Source: Gemmatimonadaceae bacterium
GTDB lineage: Bacteria; Gemmatimonadota; Gemmatimonadetes; Gemmatimonadales; Gemmatimonadaceae
Direction: 5' to 3'
DNA: 64,000 bases
Assembly: GCA_019637445.1 (NCBI GenBank)
Contig: JAHBVS010000002.1
Span: 558,001-622,000, forward strand
The notes under the pieces are model-generated. The model was not told the origin of the DNA, did no database searches, and worked only from the letters and a program-made list of their open reading frames with translations. Both the position numbers and the translations under genes were made by a program. Shown here piece by piece: positions 7,401 through 15,209 of this stretch; position 1 is the stretch's first letter; each line of letters begins with the position of its first letter.

Positions 7401-10073
7401 CCACTTGCTGTGCCACGTGATCTTGGTCCGCGCGCTGCTGTCGCTCGCGGTGAGCCCCGCAGCCTGTACCTGCGTGGCGAGCCCGCGGGTCGTGTCATAC
7501 CAGGCGCGCTGTTCGATCCCCATCGGGTCCACGATGCGGGTCACGAGCGCCGGAAATTTCCAGTGCCGCTCAATCCTGGTCCGGCCACCCAGCGGGTTCT
7601 GGACGCTGTCCGGCCCCCCGAAGCGATTGAGATGGAAGGTCGAGACGTCGATCAACCCGCCGCGCGGACCGTCCACGCGGGTGAGCGCGGATGCAACGGG
7701 GACGCCACCGAGAGGTGTGGAAGGGCCCCACCCGCAGGAGACGAGGCCACTTGTTGCGGCATGGCAGAACCTGACCTGGATGGCGCTGTCACCTGGCACG
7801 GCGACGGTCGTGGTCGTCACGGCACCGTGGGCGTCGTACGCGTAGGTGGTGCTGTCTCCCTTTCGGTTGAGTCGCTTCAGGGCTCGGCCGGTAGCGGCGT
7901 CGTAGGAGAACGCTATTGACGTTCCATCTGGGTCGGTGATGGTGTTGAGCAAAGAGTCGTTCTGAACATGACCAAATTGCGTAACGCGGGTCACACTGTC
8001 GGGAATATCCGAACGCTTGAGCGTCGTCGAAGAAAGAATGCGAGTAGTGGAATCGTATCGGAACCAGTACGCGACACTAATGGTCGAGCTCTCCACCGGC
8101 ACCGTGATCGAGTCGACTCGTGACACTCCGCCGAGAGTCGTCGGCAAGAACCGAGTAACATGTCCTTGGGCATTGACAGTGTGCGTGTGATGGCCGCTCG
8201 AGTTGAAGCGCACGTACGCACCGTTTGGCAGTCGTCGGCGCCAGTTGTGAGTGCCGCTGTGTAAACGCAGCGTGTCCGGTCGCGAGACTAGGTGTGCCAC
8301 GGTGTAGACTGAGTCCACGATGCGCTTGTACAAGCGCGTGCTACCATCACCGCCGACCCAGAACTTCGTGCTGTCGTTGACATGGATGATCTGTTCGAGC
8401 CCCTCAATCCACCAGCCGCGTCCATACGGGCTCTTGGCGCGGTTCACGATGGCCAACTCGCCCGAGGTCGTGGCCGTCGTGCTGGTCCCGTTGATGCGAG
8501 CCTCGAGGGAATACGTGTAGTAGCCCGTGGCCAGCGAGAGCGCCTCAGCATCCACTGGAATCGAGACCCGACATTCCACGTTGCGGCAGGACGAACTCCA
8601 GTAATACTTGCGAACGACGGGAGACTTGCCGGGAATCGTCAGCGTCATCATCACCGTGTCAGGCGTGGCGTGTCGCGTCGTGACGTTGGCGCTCACGAAG
8701 TACACAGGCCGCGCGTGCTGACTCAGGTAGACGAGGCGGGGCGCTCGGGTGCGTCCCATCGTCTGGATCGGCGCGAGCGAATGGGCCAGGCGGAGACTGC
8801 CGCACTCAACGCCCGCCGCATCGCCGGCGGCGTACATCAGACACTGGTCGCGCGAGACAGAGCTCTCTGGATTCAGGTTCGCTGTCGATACGAGGATTCC
8901 GGCGGTCCCACCAGCACCGCCATTCGGACCAACGGTGACTCCGGTATGGGCCGTGACGGTCGCCGCGCCGTGCCGCGCCGTGAGCGAGACGGCACCTGTC
9001 ACGAGCGTGTCTGAGCTGACGGCCGTGAGAGAGCCGACGGTGATCAGGGTCGAGGCGCCCGCTGCCAAGGTCGTCTGCGTAGGCGCGCTGCACGAGGCAG
9101 GCGTCACGACTGAAGCGTCGCACGCCCGGTCCAGGGCGACGACGGCACTCGATGACCCCAGGTTCTGCACCGTGAACGTCACGTTGAACGAGGTTCCGTT
9201 CCCCTTCGCGACAGTCGCAAGCGTCGGCGTCACAACCAAGTTGGCCGCGACGGGTGTCGGGGGGACGACGGCCACCGTCTGTGACCCGAATACACAGACC
9301 AAGGACGGCGTACTGCGGCAGATGGTCGCCGACACCGGCTTCGAGCCAAGCGAGTCGCCACGCACACGTACCTTCACCGTGTCTGGCGAGGTCCCCTTTC
9401 CGACCGCGGCGACGACGGTGCTCGTCAGCTTGGTGCAGGACCCGAGGCCACCGTAGCACTTCGTGGCGACCGTATCGTACGTCAGCGACGTCGAACCGTT
9501 GTTCCGCACGACGAACTTGACGACGACGCTGTCACCCAGCGTCGTCGTCAGCTGCTCGGCTGGGGCCTCGAGCTGCACCGGGTCTGGGCTCGGGGGCGCA
9601 TAGAAGATGTAGGCGGTTTCGTCGATGCACTCGTAGTACTGATTGCAGGCCTGGATCCGCACATCGTTCGCTCCGTGCAGGAGCTCGTTCGAGTTGGCCT
9701 CATTCCAGTTCACGAAGTAGGCGACGCCCGGACCTCCCCACATGCCGTCGCAGTTCTCGGCCGCACCGTCGGCAACGATGCCGCGAGAAGAGGTTACGGA
9801 AAGGCCTTGCAGATTCTCGCCGCAGATCGACACCGCGATCTGCGCGTTCGGGTCGTTCAGCGTCGAGCCGAAGGGGATCGAGGAGACGTAGAACGGAGGC
9901 GTGACGGCCTCCGTTGCGCCGATGCTTGGTGCGGACTCCGGTACCTCCACCGCGGCATCGGCCTCACGGGCTGGACCTGAGGAGAGTCCGGCCCACGCGG
10001 GCAGTGCAGCCAGAGCCACGACAATGGCCACACGTCGGCCAAGGGTGGGGATGCGGATTGGCGGAATCGTCAT
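4425..10073 (-). CDS. Secreted Rhs/YD-repeat polymorphic toxin with zinc-metalloprotease tip (expressed copy)
   Basis: About 1,880 residues from the ATG at 10073 (a GTG at 10121 gives 1,898). N-terminus: Sec signal (RRVAIVVALAALPAWAGL). Residues ~165-395 hold two CARDB-like beta domains (VVVKFVVRNNGSTSL; FNVTFTVQNLGSSS). From ~600 to ~1690 run YD repeats (YDAxGxL/TxYxYD type) building the Rhs shell. The core ends with MRNRYYDPASGRF, then TQRDPIGLAGG and NDPFGL, whose paired DPxG motifs are the site of Rhs autoproteolysis in studied members. The ~180-residue tip carries HEFGH (4635-4649), then GISD and GHLM, resembling a metzincin HExxHxxGxxH/D site with Met-turn. No PAAR or VgrG module, so not a T6SS type. 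Its core-end repeat is inverted relative to the array repeats at 20-34 kb. Confidence 0.93.
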   Translation of the reverse strand: MTIPPIRIPTLGRRVAIVVALAALPAWAGLSSGPAREADAAVEVPESAPSIGATEAVTPPFYVSSIPFGSTLNDPNAQIAVSICGENLQGLSVTSSRGIVADGAAENCDGMWGGPGVAYFVNWNEANSNELLHGANDVRIQACNQYYECIDETAYIFYAPPSPDPVQLEAPAEQLTTTLGDSVVVKFVVRNNGSTSLTYDTVATKCYGGLGSCTKLTSTVVAAVGKGTSPDTVKVRVRGDSLGSKPVSATICRSTPSLVCVFGSQTVAVVPPTPVAANLVVTPTLATVAKGNGTSFNVTFTVQNLGSSSAVVALDRACDASVVTPASCSAPTQTTLAAGASTLITVGSLTAVSSDTLVTGAVSLTARHGAATVTAHTGVTVGPNGGAGGTAGILVSTANLNPESSVSRDQCLMYAAGDAAGVECGSLRLAHSLAPIQTMGRTRAPRLVYLSQHARPVYFVSANVTTRHATPDTVMMTLTIPGKSPVVRKYYWSSSCRNVECRVSIPVDAEALSLATGYYTYSLEARINGTSTTATTSGELAIVNRAKSPYGRGWWIEGLEQIIHVNDSTKFWVGGDGSTRLYKRIVDSVYTVAHLVSRPDTLRLHSGTHNWRRRLPNGAYVRFNSSGHHTHTVNAQGHVTRFLPTTLGGVSRVDSITVPVESSTISVAYWFRYDSTTRILSSTTLKRSDIPDSVTRVTQFGHVQNDSLLNTITDPDGTSIAFSYDAATGRALKRLNRKGDSTTYAYDAHGAVTTTTVAVPGDSAIQVRFCHAATSGLVSCGWGPSTPLGGVPVASALTRVDGPRGGLIDVSTFHLNRFGGPDSVQNPLGGRTRIERHWKFPALVTRIVDPMGIEQRAWYDTTRGLATQVQAAGLTASDSSARTKITWHSKWTLPTQIVPPLGDTTRIGYDGSYAKVLWRRLGPHDSLKVTFTYDAKHRVASVASPGSPTETYDYDATLGNIAEVETPPMTTTVTRNVWGEDTVSFDGFARTTSYRSVLGRVDSTRTVSVPSSYSLLYSSLSGSADSARRMIHTFYDLEGNVDSIVRRGRTSAGVLTTVAKTAWTYDAARRVKTKREDGMGPDTFTYDPAGLVTRHRTSRGHIVRSYYDAGGQLVARVTPAVTSPKQDCMSLCFLGVFPDSAWSTFPYFPTNLLGGGTSPDIVLPGDVETFSYDLAGRMLTANNRDARISRGYYANGALKADTLRIRQYAPSDTLTSAYSQHWLGLTFEVDILGRRTKRTMNTGSTQLYQYHPMLGVLERTIESNGATGGDTVTFSWDAAGRLRSQKVAGLVADQYFYGSLGRLDSSSIAGVYYNHYEYDARGKQTVRRTSGLAPEDADTSRMHYDGFGALIAREQYRPYGGWNIYSDEYSLDPLGNMMSHDSNRGWSTYRSRRDYLYSFERLASSATDPLSAERQPNQQPAVTSLDNSTYYYDQAGNTTRQGSVMQTVTFTGSFDYVTPTFEGGSQSRHFYDSSNRLRQVERWFGQQSGRHTIQEYRYDALGRRVLVRTRKDSVTTCSGTVPATAAVCVQAIERFYWDGDQLLLERRRAGNWAMSADSLDAVAGGSGAFFGEVRYVHALGIDDPLIVRKSGHSAFSPIRSGRGGYEMGRYLNNTAMTAYHWPGKQEGAYPGGEVRYPDVVDLGWFGSLLDNKRDASGMIYMRNRYYDPASGRFTQRDPIGLAGGVNQYGYVGGDPVNSNDPFGLCVEMKLNGNNLVLRAQLSFEGPNWTPADMTAVEAGIRAAWEGRRGGYNVTIDFSGGPEVKIKRDRAGVDHQGSSHGKDTFGVPAGGDIWFLAVANTNELHRGAGHEFGHVMGISDSPWKGHLMNKTKRDAGPRVTGSQMQESISKCMPTTHQMNPFADGEEQARYQSLQRAVRHSGGR
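4983..5054 (-). repeat. Rhs core-end repeat, expressed copy (inverted relative to the array copies)
   Basis: 72 bases inside the Rhs gene, from ACGCAGCGCGACC to ACCCGGTCAAC read on the minus strand, matching the start of all eleven array cassettes almost base for base. Upstream of it the expressed gene encodes DPASGRF, which the array copies lack. Downstream it diverges at once (VNSNDPFGL here, VNFSDPFGL in the array). This is the only minus-strand copy in the window. Confidence 0.95.
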
Positions 10074-10162
10074 CGGCAACGCGTCCAGGCGAAGGGTGGA
10101 GGATTGCCGGACGACGTGCACGAAATGTGCCCGCCGTAACTATATGTGGTGAAAGGAGTTAC

Positions 10163-10264
10163 ATGACACGCTCGGCGCGCGTTCAGGTCGGTGGCACAGA
10201 GAAGGAAGAGCTTGTTGACGTTGGGTCGAGCCAGTTCTATCTTCTCACGCCCGAAGCGATGTAA
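10163..10264 (+). CDS. Possible 33-residue ORF with strong ribosome binding site
   Basis: The ATG at 10163 is preceded by AAAGGAG at 10152-10158, good spacing, in an A/T-richer stretch (TAACTATATG). It encodes a short peptide beginning MTRSARVQVGG and ending in LLTPEAM. No similarity recognised. It lies in the divergent region between the Rhs gene and the sigma-54 regulator. It could be a leader peptide or chance; the ribosome binding site is the only positive evidence. Confidence 0.3.
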   Translation: MTRSARVQVGGTEKEELVDVGSSQFYLLTPEAM

Positions 10265-10336
10265 GCCATAGATTGAGCAGTTGTCGGCGCACTCTATGTC
10301 CTTTTAGCAGATGGTTGTGCCCGACACCTGGCTCAA

Positions 10337-11353
10337 ATGACCGATCGCGCCACCCCGTTTGGAAGCGTGAGCTCGGAGAGCTCCGGCCTCGACGCTCTCT
10401 TTCTCAGGTCGGAGGTCCCGTCCGTCCAGGAGGCGGTAGCGAGGCTGCGAGCCTTTGCACTCGCAGACGACCCCATCCTTCTCGAAGGCGAGACGGGAAC
10501 GGGTAAGTCGCACTTGGCAATCGCCGCGCACGAGTTCTCCCCCAGACGCCGCGGGCCCCGTTTTGATGTCTCGCTCAGCGGACTGGATCACGACCTCATG
10601 CACAGCCACCTCTTCGGGCACCGAAAAGGTGCCTTCACGGGCGCGACCTCGAATCACGATGGCCTGTTCGTACAGGCCCAGGGGGGCAGTCTGTTTATGG
10701 ACGAGATCGGACACGCGCAGCCACCGCTGCAGCGCGCCTTGCTCGACGTTGTCGAGAACCGGCGCGTTCTCCCGCTCGGATCGAAACAGTACGTGCCGAT
10801 GGAGTGTCGGATGCTGAGCGCGACGAACGTCCCCCTCGCGACGCTCGTGGCCAACGGGCAGTTCCTCGACGACCTGCGGTACCGCGTCTCACCGTTCGTG
10901 GTGAGACTGCCGAGCCTTCGTGAGCGCCAGCAGGACCTGCCCGACATCTTCCGCTGGTTCATGCAACGCCGGGCGGCCCTCTCGTACGCCCGGAGGCCCG
11001 CGCCTGCGCTGCATCCCGACGCAGCCCGCGTGGTGGCCGAATACACCTGGCCCGGAAACCTCCGAGAGGTCGCGGGGGTCGTCGCCCGCCTCCTCACGCT
11101 GCATCGCGAGGCGTCGGAGCTGAGCGCTGAGGTCGTCACGGAGGAGATTGCAGCTTCGGGGAGCGTCGCTCGCACTGCGGAACGCCCGATGGTTCCGCCG
11201 AGGCCGCCGAGCGGCGCAGCAACCGACGACGAAATCATCGCGGCGCTGGCGGCGTGCGGCGGGAAGCGCGACGTCGCGGCGAGCATGCTTGGCATCGGTC
11301 GCTCTACCCTGTTTCGGAGACTCAAGGCTTTGCGCAGCAAGCAGTCGGCGTGA
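10337..11353 (+). CDS. Sigma-54-dependent transcriptional activator (AAA+ enhancer-binding protein) without receiver domain
   Basis: 338 residues. The AAA+ domain shows Walker A GETGTGKS (~residues 50-57), the sigma-54 contact loop GAFTGA in HRKGAFTGATS, Walker B SLFMDEIGH and an arginine-finger region (DDLRYRVSPF). The C-terminus is a Fis-type helix-turn-helix (DVAASMLGIGRSTLFRRL). There is no N-terminal response-regulator or GAF domain, only ~30 residues, so activity may be set by expression or a partner protein. It lies directly upstream of a T2SS operon that has a sigma-54 promoter and clustered repeat boxes, its likely targets. Confidence 0.92.
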   Translation: MTDRATPFGSVSSESSGLDALFLRSEVPSVQEAVARLRAFALADDPILLEGETGTGKSHLAIAAHEFSPRRRGPRFDVSLSGLDHDLMHSHLFGHRKGAFTGATSNHDGLFVQAQGGSLFMDEIGHAQPPLQRALLDVVENRRVLPLGSKQYVPMECRMLSATNVPLATLVANGQFLDDLRYRVSPFVVRLPSLRERQQDLPDIFRWFMQRRAALSYARRPAPALHPDAARVVAEYTWPGNLREVAGVVARLLTLHREASELSAEVVTEEIAASGSVARTAERPMVPPRPPSGAATDDEIIAALAACGGKRDVAASMLGIGRSTLFRRLKALRSKQSA

Positions 11354-11365
11354 CGCCTCAAGCAC

Positions 11366-11422
11366 GGTCTCACTCTCGTCTCGTGCAGTCCCGTCGTGAG
11401 ACTGCAGTGAGACGGTGAGACC
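11366..11422 (+). promoter_or_regulatory. Clustered GTGAGAC boxes, probable activator binding sites
   Basis: GGTCTCAC at 11366-11373 (inverted) and GTGAGAC at 11396-11402, 11407-11413 and 11415-11421, the last extended to GTGAGACC and so the exact inverse of the first box. They lie 77-133 bases upstream of a sigma-54 type promoter, the usual enhancer position, and directly after the enhancer-binding protein gene. Confidence 0.65.
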
Positions 11423-11498
11423 GCGACCGCAGCGAACGGCAGTGAGTTCTCTCTAGCCGCACACACAAGACGAGCGACCTAATAGGCTACCGCCACGC

Positions 11499-11512
11499 GG
11501 CACACTTCGTGC
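11499..11512 (+). promoter_or_regulatory. Sigma-54 (RpoN) type promoter of the T2SS operon
   Basis: CGGCACACTTCGTGCA contains GG (11499-11500), exactly ten bases, then GC (11511-11512), matching the -24/-12 rule; the CGGCAC and TGCA elements are close to consensus. Transcription would start near 11524, almost at the GTG proposed for gspE (11526), so either the message is leaderless or gspE starts further in. Confidence 0.7.
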
Positions 11513-11525
11513 ACTTCCGAGGGTC

Positions 11526-12950
11526 GTGCCGACTGCACCTAACCATACCTCTGATTCCCAATTCGAGGCCCACGCCATCGCGCGTGAGTACTTGGTTGCG
11601 CATCGCGTCTGCCCCTTAAACATCGAGCCAGACGGAGCCCTCGCAGTGGCAGCGACCAGGGCCGCGAGCCTCGACTCGCTGGACGAGATCGGCGTCGAGT
11701 TCGGTCGCGAGGTCTGCGCCCGCGAAGTTGACGATGCGGAACTCGACCGCCTGATCGAGCAGTACGCCGCGAGCCTCCAGTCGGAAACCCACAGGGCCTC
11801 GACCGGCGCCGCGCAGGGTGCCGCAACCGACGTTCGCGATCAGGTCGAGGCGGCGCCCGTCGTGCGCTACGTCAACCTCCTGCTGCGCTTCGCCATCGAC
11901 CAGCGGGCGAGCGATGTGCACCTTGAACTCGGCCCCGAACAGCTTGCCGTTCGTGTACGCGTGGATGGATCGCTGCGGCCGGCGCCGGACGCGCCGCCGC
12001 ACTTCAGCAAGGCCGTCGTATCGCGCGTGAAGCTGCTGGCGGACCTCGACATCTCTGACGTGGCGCGGCCGCAGGACGGAAGAATGCGAATCCGCCTGGA
12101 CGACCGCGACTTGGACATCCGCGTCGGCACGCTGCCGAGCATGTTCGGCGAGAGTGTCGTCCTCCGAGTGCTCGATCGCGGGTCTGGTCCCGGAGAACTG
12201 CGTCAACTGGGAATGCCTCCGGAGATCGAGACGCGCGTTCGGCGAATCGTTGAGCGGCCTCACGGCCTGCTCCTCGTAACGGGACCCACAGGCAGCGGCA
12301 AGACTTCCACGCTCTACTCGGCGCTCCGGCTCCGCGACGCCAGTCGGGAGAAGCTGGTCACTGTGGAAGATCCCGTGGAGTATCGGCTGGCCGGAGTCAC
12401 CCAGGTTCCGGTGAACCGGTCGCAGGGCGTCACCTTCGCCGCGGCCCTGCGGTCAATCCTTCGTCAGGATCCAGACGTGATCCTGGTTGGCGAGATGCGC
12501 GATGCAGAAACCGCCGCGCTGGCGGTTCAGGCCGCACTCACCGGCCATCTCGTGCTGTCGACCTTGCATACGAACGATGCGGTGGCAGCGGTGCCGCGCC
12601 TGCTTGACCTCGGCGTGCCACCCTACCTGATCGCCGCCACGCTGCTTGCCGTGGTCGGTCAGCGGCTGGTTCGCCGCCCGTGCCCGTCCTGCCACGGAAC
12701 GACGCGCAAGGGCAGCTCCCGCTGTACCGCCTGCGCCGGCTCCGGATATCAGGGTCGCATTGGCCTCTTCGAGCTCTTGGAGCCTGACGATCGCTTTCGC
12801 GAGCGCATTTCGTCGCAGGCGAGCGTCTCAACGCTCCGCGAACTCGCGAAGCAAGTCGGATACGAACCACTCACGGTCGACGGAGAGCGCAAGGTCTCAA
12901 ACGGGCAGACAACTGCCGAGGAGGTGCAGCGTGTCGCCATGGCGGAGTAG
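11526..12950 (+). CDS. gspE: Type II secretion ATPase GspE
   Basis: 474 residues. Cytoplasmic secretion ATPase that drives pseudopilus assembly. Visible: N2-type domain (RASDVHLE ... VRVRVDG), Walker A GPTGSGKTS near residue 258, Asp box VTVEDPVEY, Walker B DPDVILVGEMRD, His box GHLVLSTLHTNDA, and a zinc-binding CPSCHG ... CTACAGSGYQGR element typical of GspE/PilB. The N1 domain is short. The GTG start lies just behind the sigma-54 promoter. First gene of the secretion operon; its 3' end overlaps gspG. Confidence 0.95.
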   Translation: MPTAPNHTSDSQFEAHAIAREYLVAHRVCPLNIEPDGALAVAATRAASLDSLDEIGVEFGREVCAREVDDAELDRLIEQYAASLQSETHRASTGAAQGAATDVRDQVEAAPVVRYVNLLLRFAIDQRASDVHLELGPEQLAVRVRVDGSLRPAPDAPPHFSKAVVSRVKLLADLDISDVARPQDGRMRIRLDDRDLDIRVGTLPSMFGESVVLRVLDRGSGPGELRQLGMPPEIETRVRRIVERPHGLLLVTGPTGSGKTSTLYSALRLRDASREKLVTVEDPVEYRLAGVTQVPVNRSQGVTFAAALRSILRQDPDVILVGEMRDAETAALAVQAALTGHLVLSTLHTNDAVAAVPRLLDLGVPPYLIAATLLAVVGQRLVRRPCPSCHGTTRKGSSRCTACAGSGYQGRIGLFELLEPDDRFRERISSQASVSTLRELAKQVGYEPLTVDGERKVSNGQTTAEEVQRVAMAE

Positions 12951-13386
12951 GGCGCGCCCCGGTTTCACGTTGGTCGAACTGCTGGTGGTCATCGCCATCA
13001 TCGCAACGCTCGCGAGCGTTGTCGCACCAAGCCTCTTCCGGAATGTGGGCGACGCGCGCGCGAGCGCAGCGAAGGCACAGATCCAGACGCTCGCGCTGGC
13101 GCTCGATACGTATCGACTCGATGCGTTCACCTACCCCACGAGCGCGCAAGGACTGCAGGCGCTGCGCGCAGACCCCGGTCCGGTGGGGGCCGGCTCCCGC
13201 TGGCGCGGGCCCTACCTGCAACAGGAGGTCCCGTTGGATCCTTGGGGCCGGCCCTTCCTCTACCGCTCCCCGGGGGTCGTGAACACCTCCTCCTATGACT
13301 TGTATTCTCTCGGGCGGGACGGTCTCGTCGGTGGGGAGGGCGAGGATGCCGATGTCACCTCGTGGAACGGCTCGGTGGATCGCTGA
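12931..13386 (+). CDS. gspG: Major pseudopilin GspG
   Basis: 151 residues from a GTG at 12931 with GAGGAGG at 12918-12924; it overlaps the gspE end by 20 bases. A short basic leader ending RPG is followed by FTLVELLVVIAIIATLASV, the class III prepilin peptidase site (cut after Gly, methylated Phe, Glu at +5) and helix. The C-terminal part has the GspG signature: TYPTSAQGLQAL, DPWGRPFLYRSPG, YDLYSLGRDG and a final acidic calcium-loop region (GEGEDADVTSWN). Main building block of the periplasmic pseudopilus. Confidence 0.95.
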   Translation: MSPWRSRARPGFTLVELLVVIAIIATLASVVAPSLFRNVGDARASAAKAQIQTLALALDTYRLDAFTYPTSAQGLQALRADPGPVGAGSRWRGPYLQQEVPLDPWGRPFLYRSPGVVNTSSYDLYSLGRDGLVGGEGEDADVTSWNGSVDR

Positions 13387-14576
13387 TGCAGGCCGCGGCG
13401 GCGTTTCGGTACACCGCGCTCCTGCCCTCAGGGGAACGCTGCAGCGGCGTCGTTCGGGCGCCGAACGAGGGAGCCGCCCGCGCGCGCCTCGCCGCGATGG
13501 GGACGTTGCCTGTTTCCCTCGTCCCCACGGACGCAGCGGACCTGCGGCGCGAGATGCCTGGCAGCGATGGCGCCGTCGGGCTGCGGCTGCTCGCGGACCT
13601 ACTGGCGTCAGGACTTCCGATCGAGGCAGCATTGGAGACGCTTGGCGCGCTTGCTCCGGCGACCTGGCTGGAGGCTCTTCCGGCCCTTCTCCAGGCCATC
13701 CGTGAGGGCGAGACGCTGGCGTCGGCCCTGACCCAGATGCCGAGGCCACTGGCGAGTTCTCTGATCGGTATCGTGCAGGCGGGCGAGGCCGCCGGATCGC
13801 TCGGCCCGTCGCTAATGCGAGCCGCCACGTACGCCGAGTCTCAGCAGGCGCGCGCCAAGGCACTGCGCGCGGCCCTGGCCTATCCAAGCATCGTCCTTGG
13901 GGTGGGCGTCGTCACCCTCGCGGTGCTCGTCCTCGCGGTGATCCCGCGATTTGCTTCGCTGCTTCTAGACATGGGTGCTCGGGTTCCTCGAGGCCTCGCG
14001 CTGCTCCTTGGCGCGGCGGACTTTCTGCGGTCGTACGGCGCCGTCGTCGTCATCGGTGCGGTCCTGCTGCTCGCGGCAGGTGAGCGACTGCTGAGGTCGC
14101 CCCAGCGCCGACGCCAGCTGCAGCGCCTGCTGCTCGCCGCGCCGATAGTCGGCCCGGTCATTCGCGCATCGCTTGATGCACGACTACTGGAGACGGTTGG
14201 GTCTGCGGTGGACGCTGGCGTTCCCCTTCGCAGAGCTCTCGAGATTGCCATCGACGCCGAGCGGCACCTGGAGCTCAGGCATCGGCTCGCCGCTGCGCGG
14301 GAGGCGGTGCTCGAGGGGCAGAGTCTTGGGCGCGCGTTTGAGCGATTCCACGTGATCGGTCCGGTGGCACTGACGCTGGTGGCCGCCGGCGAGCGCACGG
14401 GGCGCGTGTCTGTCTTCTGCCTGCGTGCCGCTGCGGTTCAGGCCGATGAGGCCGAGCGGCGCATTCGCGCGGCGCTTCGCTTCCTTGAGCCGGGTCTCAT
14501 CCTTGGGCTGGCGCTGGTCGTCGGGCTAGTCTCGTCCGCACTACTTCAGGCTGTGTATGCGGTACGACCGCAGTAA
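13386..14576 (+). CDS. gspF: Type II secretion inner-membrane platform protein GspF
   Basis: About 396 residues; the ATG at 13386 overlaps the gspG stop by one base. Two T2SSF domains: the first with LLADLLASGLPIEAALETLG and EAAGSLGPSLMRAA, the second with LETVGSAVDAGVPLRRALEIA and ERTGRVSVF. Hydrophobic segments lie at ~residues 165-195, 215-235 and at the C-terminus (LGLALVVGLVSSALLQAVY). It anchors the ATPase and pseudopilus in the inner membrane. A reading eight codons longer exists but is less likely. Confidence 0.94.
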   Translation: MQAAAAFRYTALLPSGERCSGVVRAPNEGAARARLAAMGTLPVSLVPTDAADLRREMPGSDGAVGLRLLADLLASGLPIEAALETLGALAPATWLEALPALLQAIREGETLASALTQMPRPLASSLIGIVQAGEAAGSLGPSLMRAATYAESQQARAKALRAALAYPSIVLGVGVVTLAVLVLAVIPRFASLLLDMGARVPRGLALLLGAADFLRSYGAVVVIGAVLLLAAGERLLRSPQRRRQLQRLLLAAPIVGPVIRASLDARLLETVGSAVDAGVPLRRALEIAIDAERHLELRHRLAAAREAVLEGQSLGRAFERFHVIGPVALTLVAAGERTGRVSVFCLRAAAVQADEAERRIRAALRFLEPGLILGLALVVGLVSSALLQAVYAVRPQ

Positions 14577-14862
14577 GACCGCGCGCCGCAGGCGCGGAGC
14601 CACGCTCGTGGAACTCGTTGTTGTCCTGCTAGTGCTTGGTCTCGTTCTGAGCTTGGTGACGCTGTCAATACCGGAAGCCTCGGGGCGCACTGATCACTCG
14701 GTGCGCGCCCAGTTGGAGGGAGATGCGCTGGCGAGCGGCCGGCCCCGCTCTGCGCTGATGGGCGACTCTTCGACGCCGACGCTCATCACAGCCTATCCTG
14801 ACGGCTTTGTTGTGACGGACTCTCTGGTCGGGCTGGGGCTGATCCCGGAGCCGACTCGATGA
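14557..14862 (+). CDS. gspH: Minor pseudopilin, GspH-like
   Basis: 101 residues. N-terminal prepilin signal RRRRG followed by ATLVELVVVLLVLGLVLSLV, with Glu at +5. The remainder is short, so only a small globular domain follows. It overlaps gspF by 20 bases and gspI by 4. Assignment as H rests on its position between F and I and on the prepilin motif; the C-terminal domain is too small for certainty. Confidence 0.75.
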   Translation: MRYDRSKTARRRRGATLVELVVVLLVLGLVLSLVTLSIPEASGRTDHSVRAQLEGDALASGRPRSALMGDSSTPTLITAYPDGFVVTDSLVGLGLIPEPTR

Positions 14863-15209
14863 ACATGCGCACGACGAGAAGCGGCGCGGCGCTGATCGAG
14901 GCCTTGGTCGCCATCGCGATCTTCGGTACTGCGGCTGTCGGCTGGATGGTGTTGGCGCGACAGTCCGGCCGTGCTGTCGTTGCCTTCGGTGCGCACGATC
15001 GGCTGATCCGCGAAGCCGATTCTGCGTTGGCGTTTGCGGCTGCAGCACCGCCCGACAGCCTGCTCGCCTTCGCAGCTGGCAGGCAATTCGGCCGTGTGGT
15101 TGTGCGCAGCCACGAGCTTGCTGGAGGCCTCGTGCGTCTCGACGTGGCTAGTGAGGATGGCTTGGCATTGCTCTCAACCATCGTGCTGCCTGAACGAGGC
15201 GGCGAATGA
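14859..15209 (+). CDS. gspI: Minor pseudopilin, GspI-like
   Basis: 116 residues. Prepilin leader MNMRTTRSG followed by AALIEALVAIAIFGTAAVGW, with Glu at +5 of the mature protein. The small C-terminal part contains LLAFAAGRQFGRVVV. GspI normally nucleates the pseudopilus tip with J and K, which follow here. It overlaps both neighbours by 4 bases. Confidence 0.75.
   Translation: MNMRTTRSGAALIEALVAIAIFGTAAVGWMVLARQSGRAVVAFGAHDRLIREADSALAFAAAAPPDSLLAFAAGRQFGRVVVRSHELAGGLVRLDVASEDGLALLSTIVLPERGGE

Noticed and set aside
4425-10121. T6SS-associated Rhs effector
   Set aside because: No PAAR, VgrG, EagR chaperone or T6SS genes nearby, and the N-terminus is a Sec signal followed by CARDB-like domains.
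10300-10325. Sigma-54 promoter for the Rhs gene on the minus strand
   Set aside because: GCAGATGGTTGTGCCC resembles a reversed -12/-24 element but the spacing is eleven bases, not ten, and strict spacing is required.
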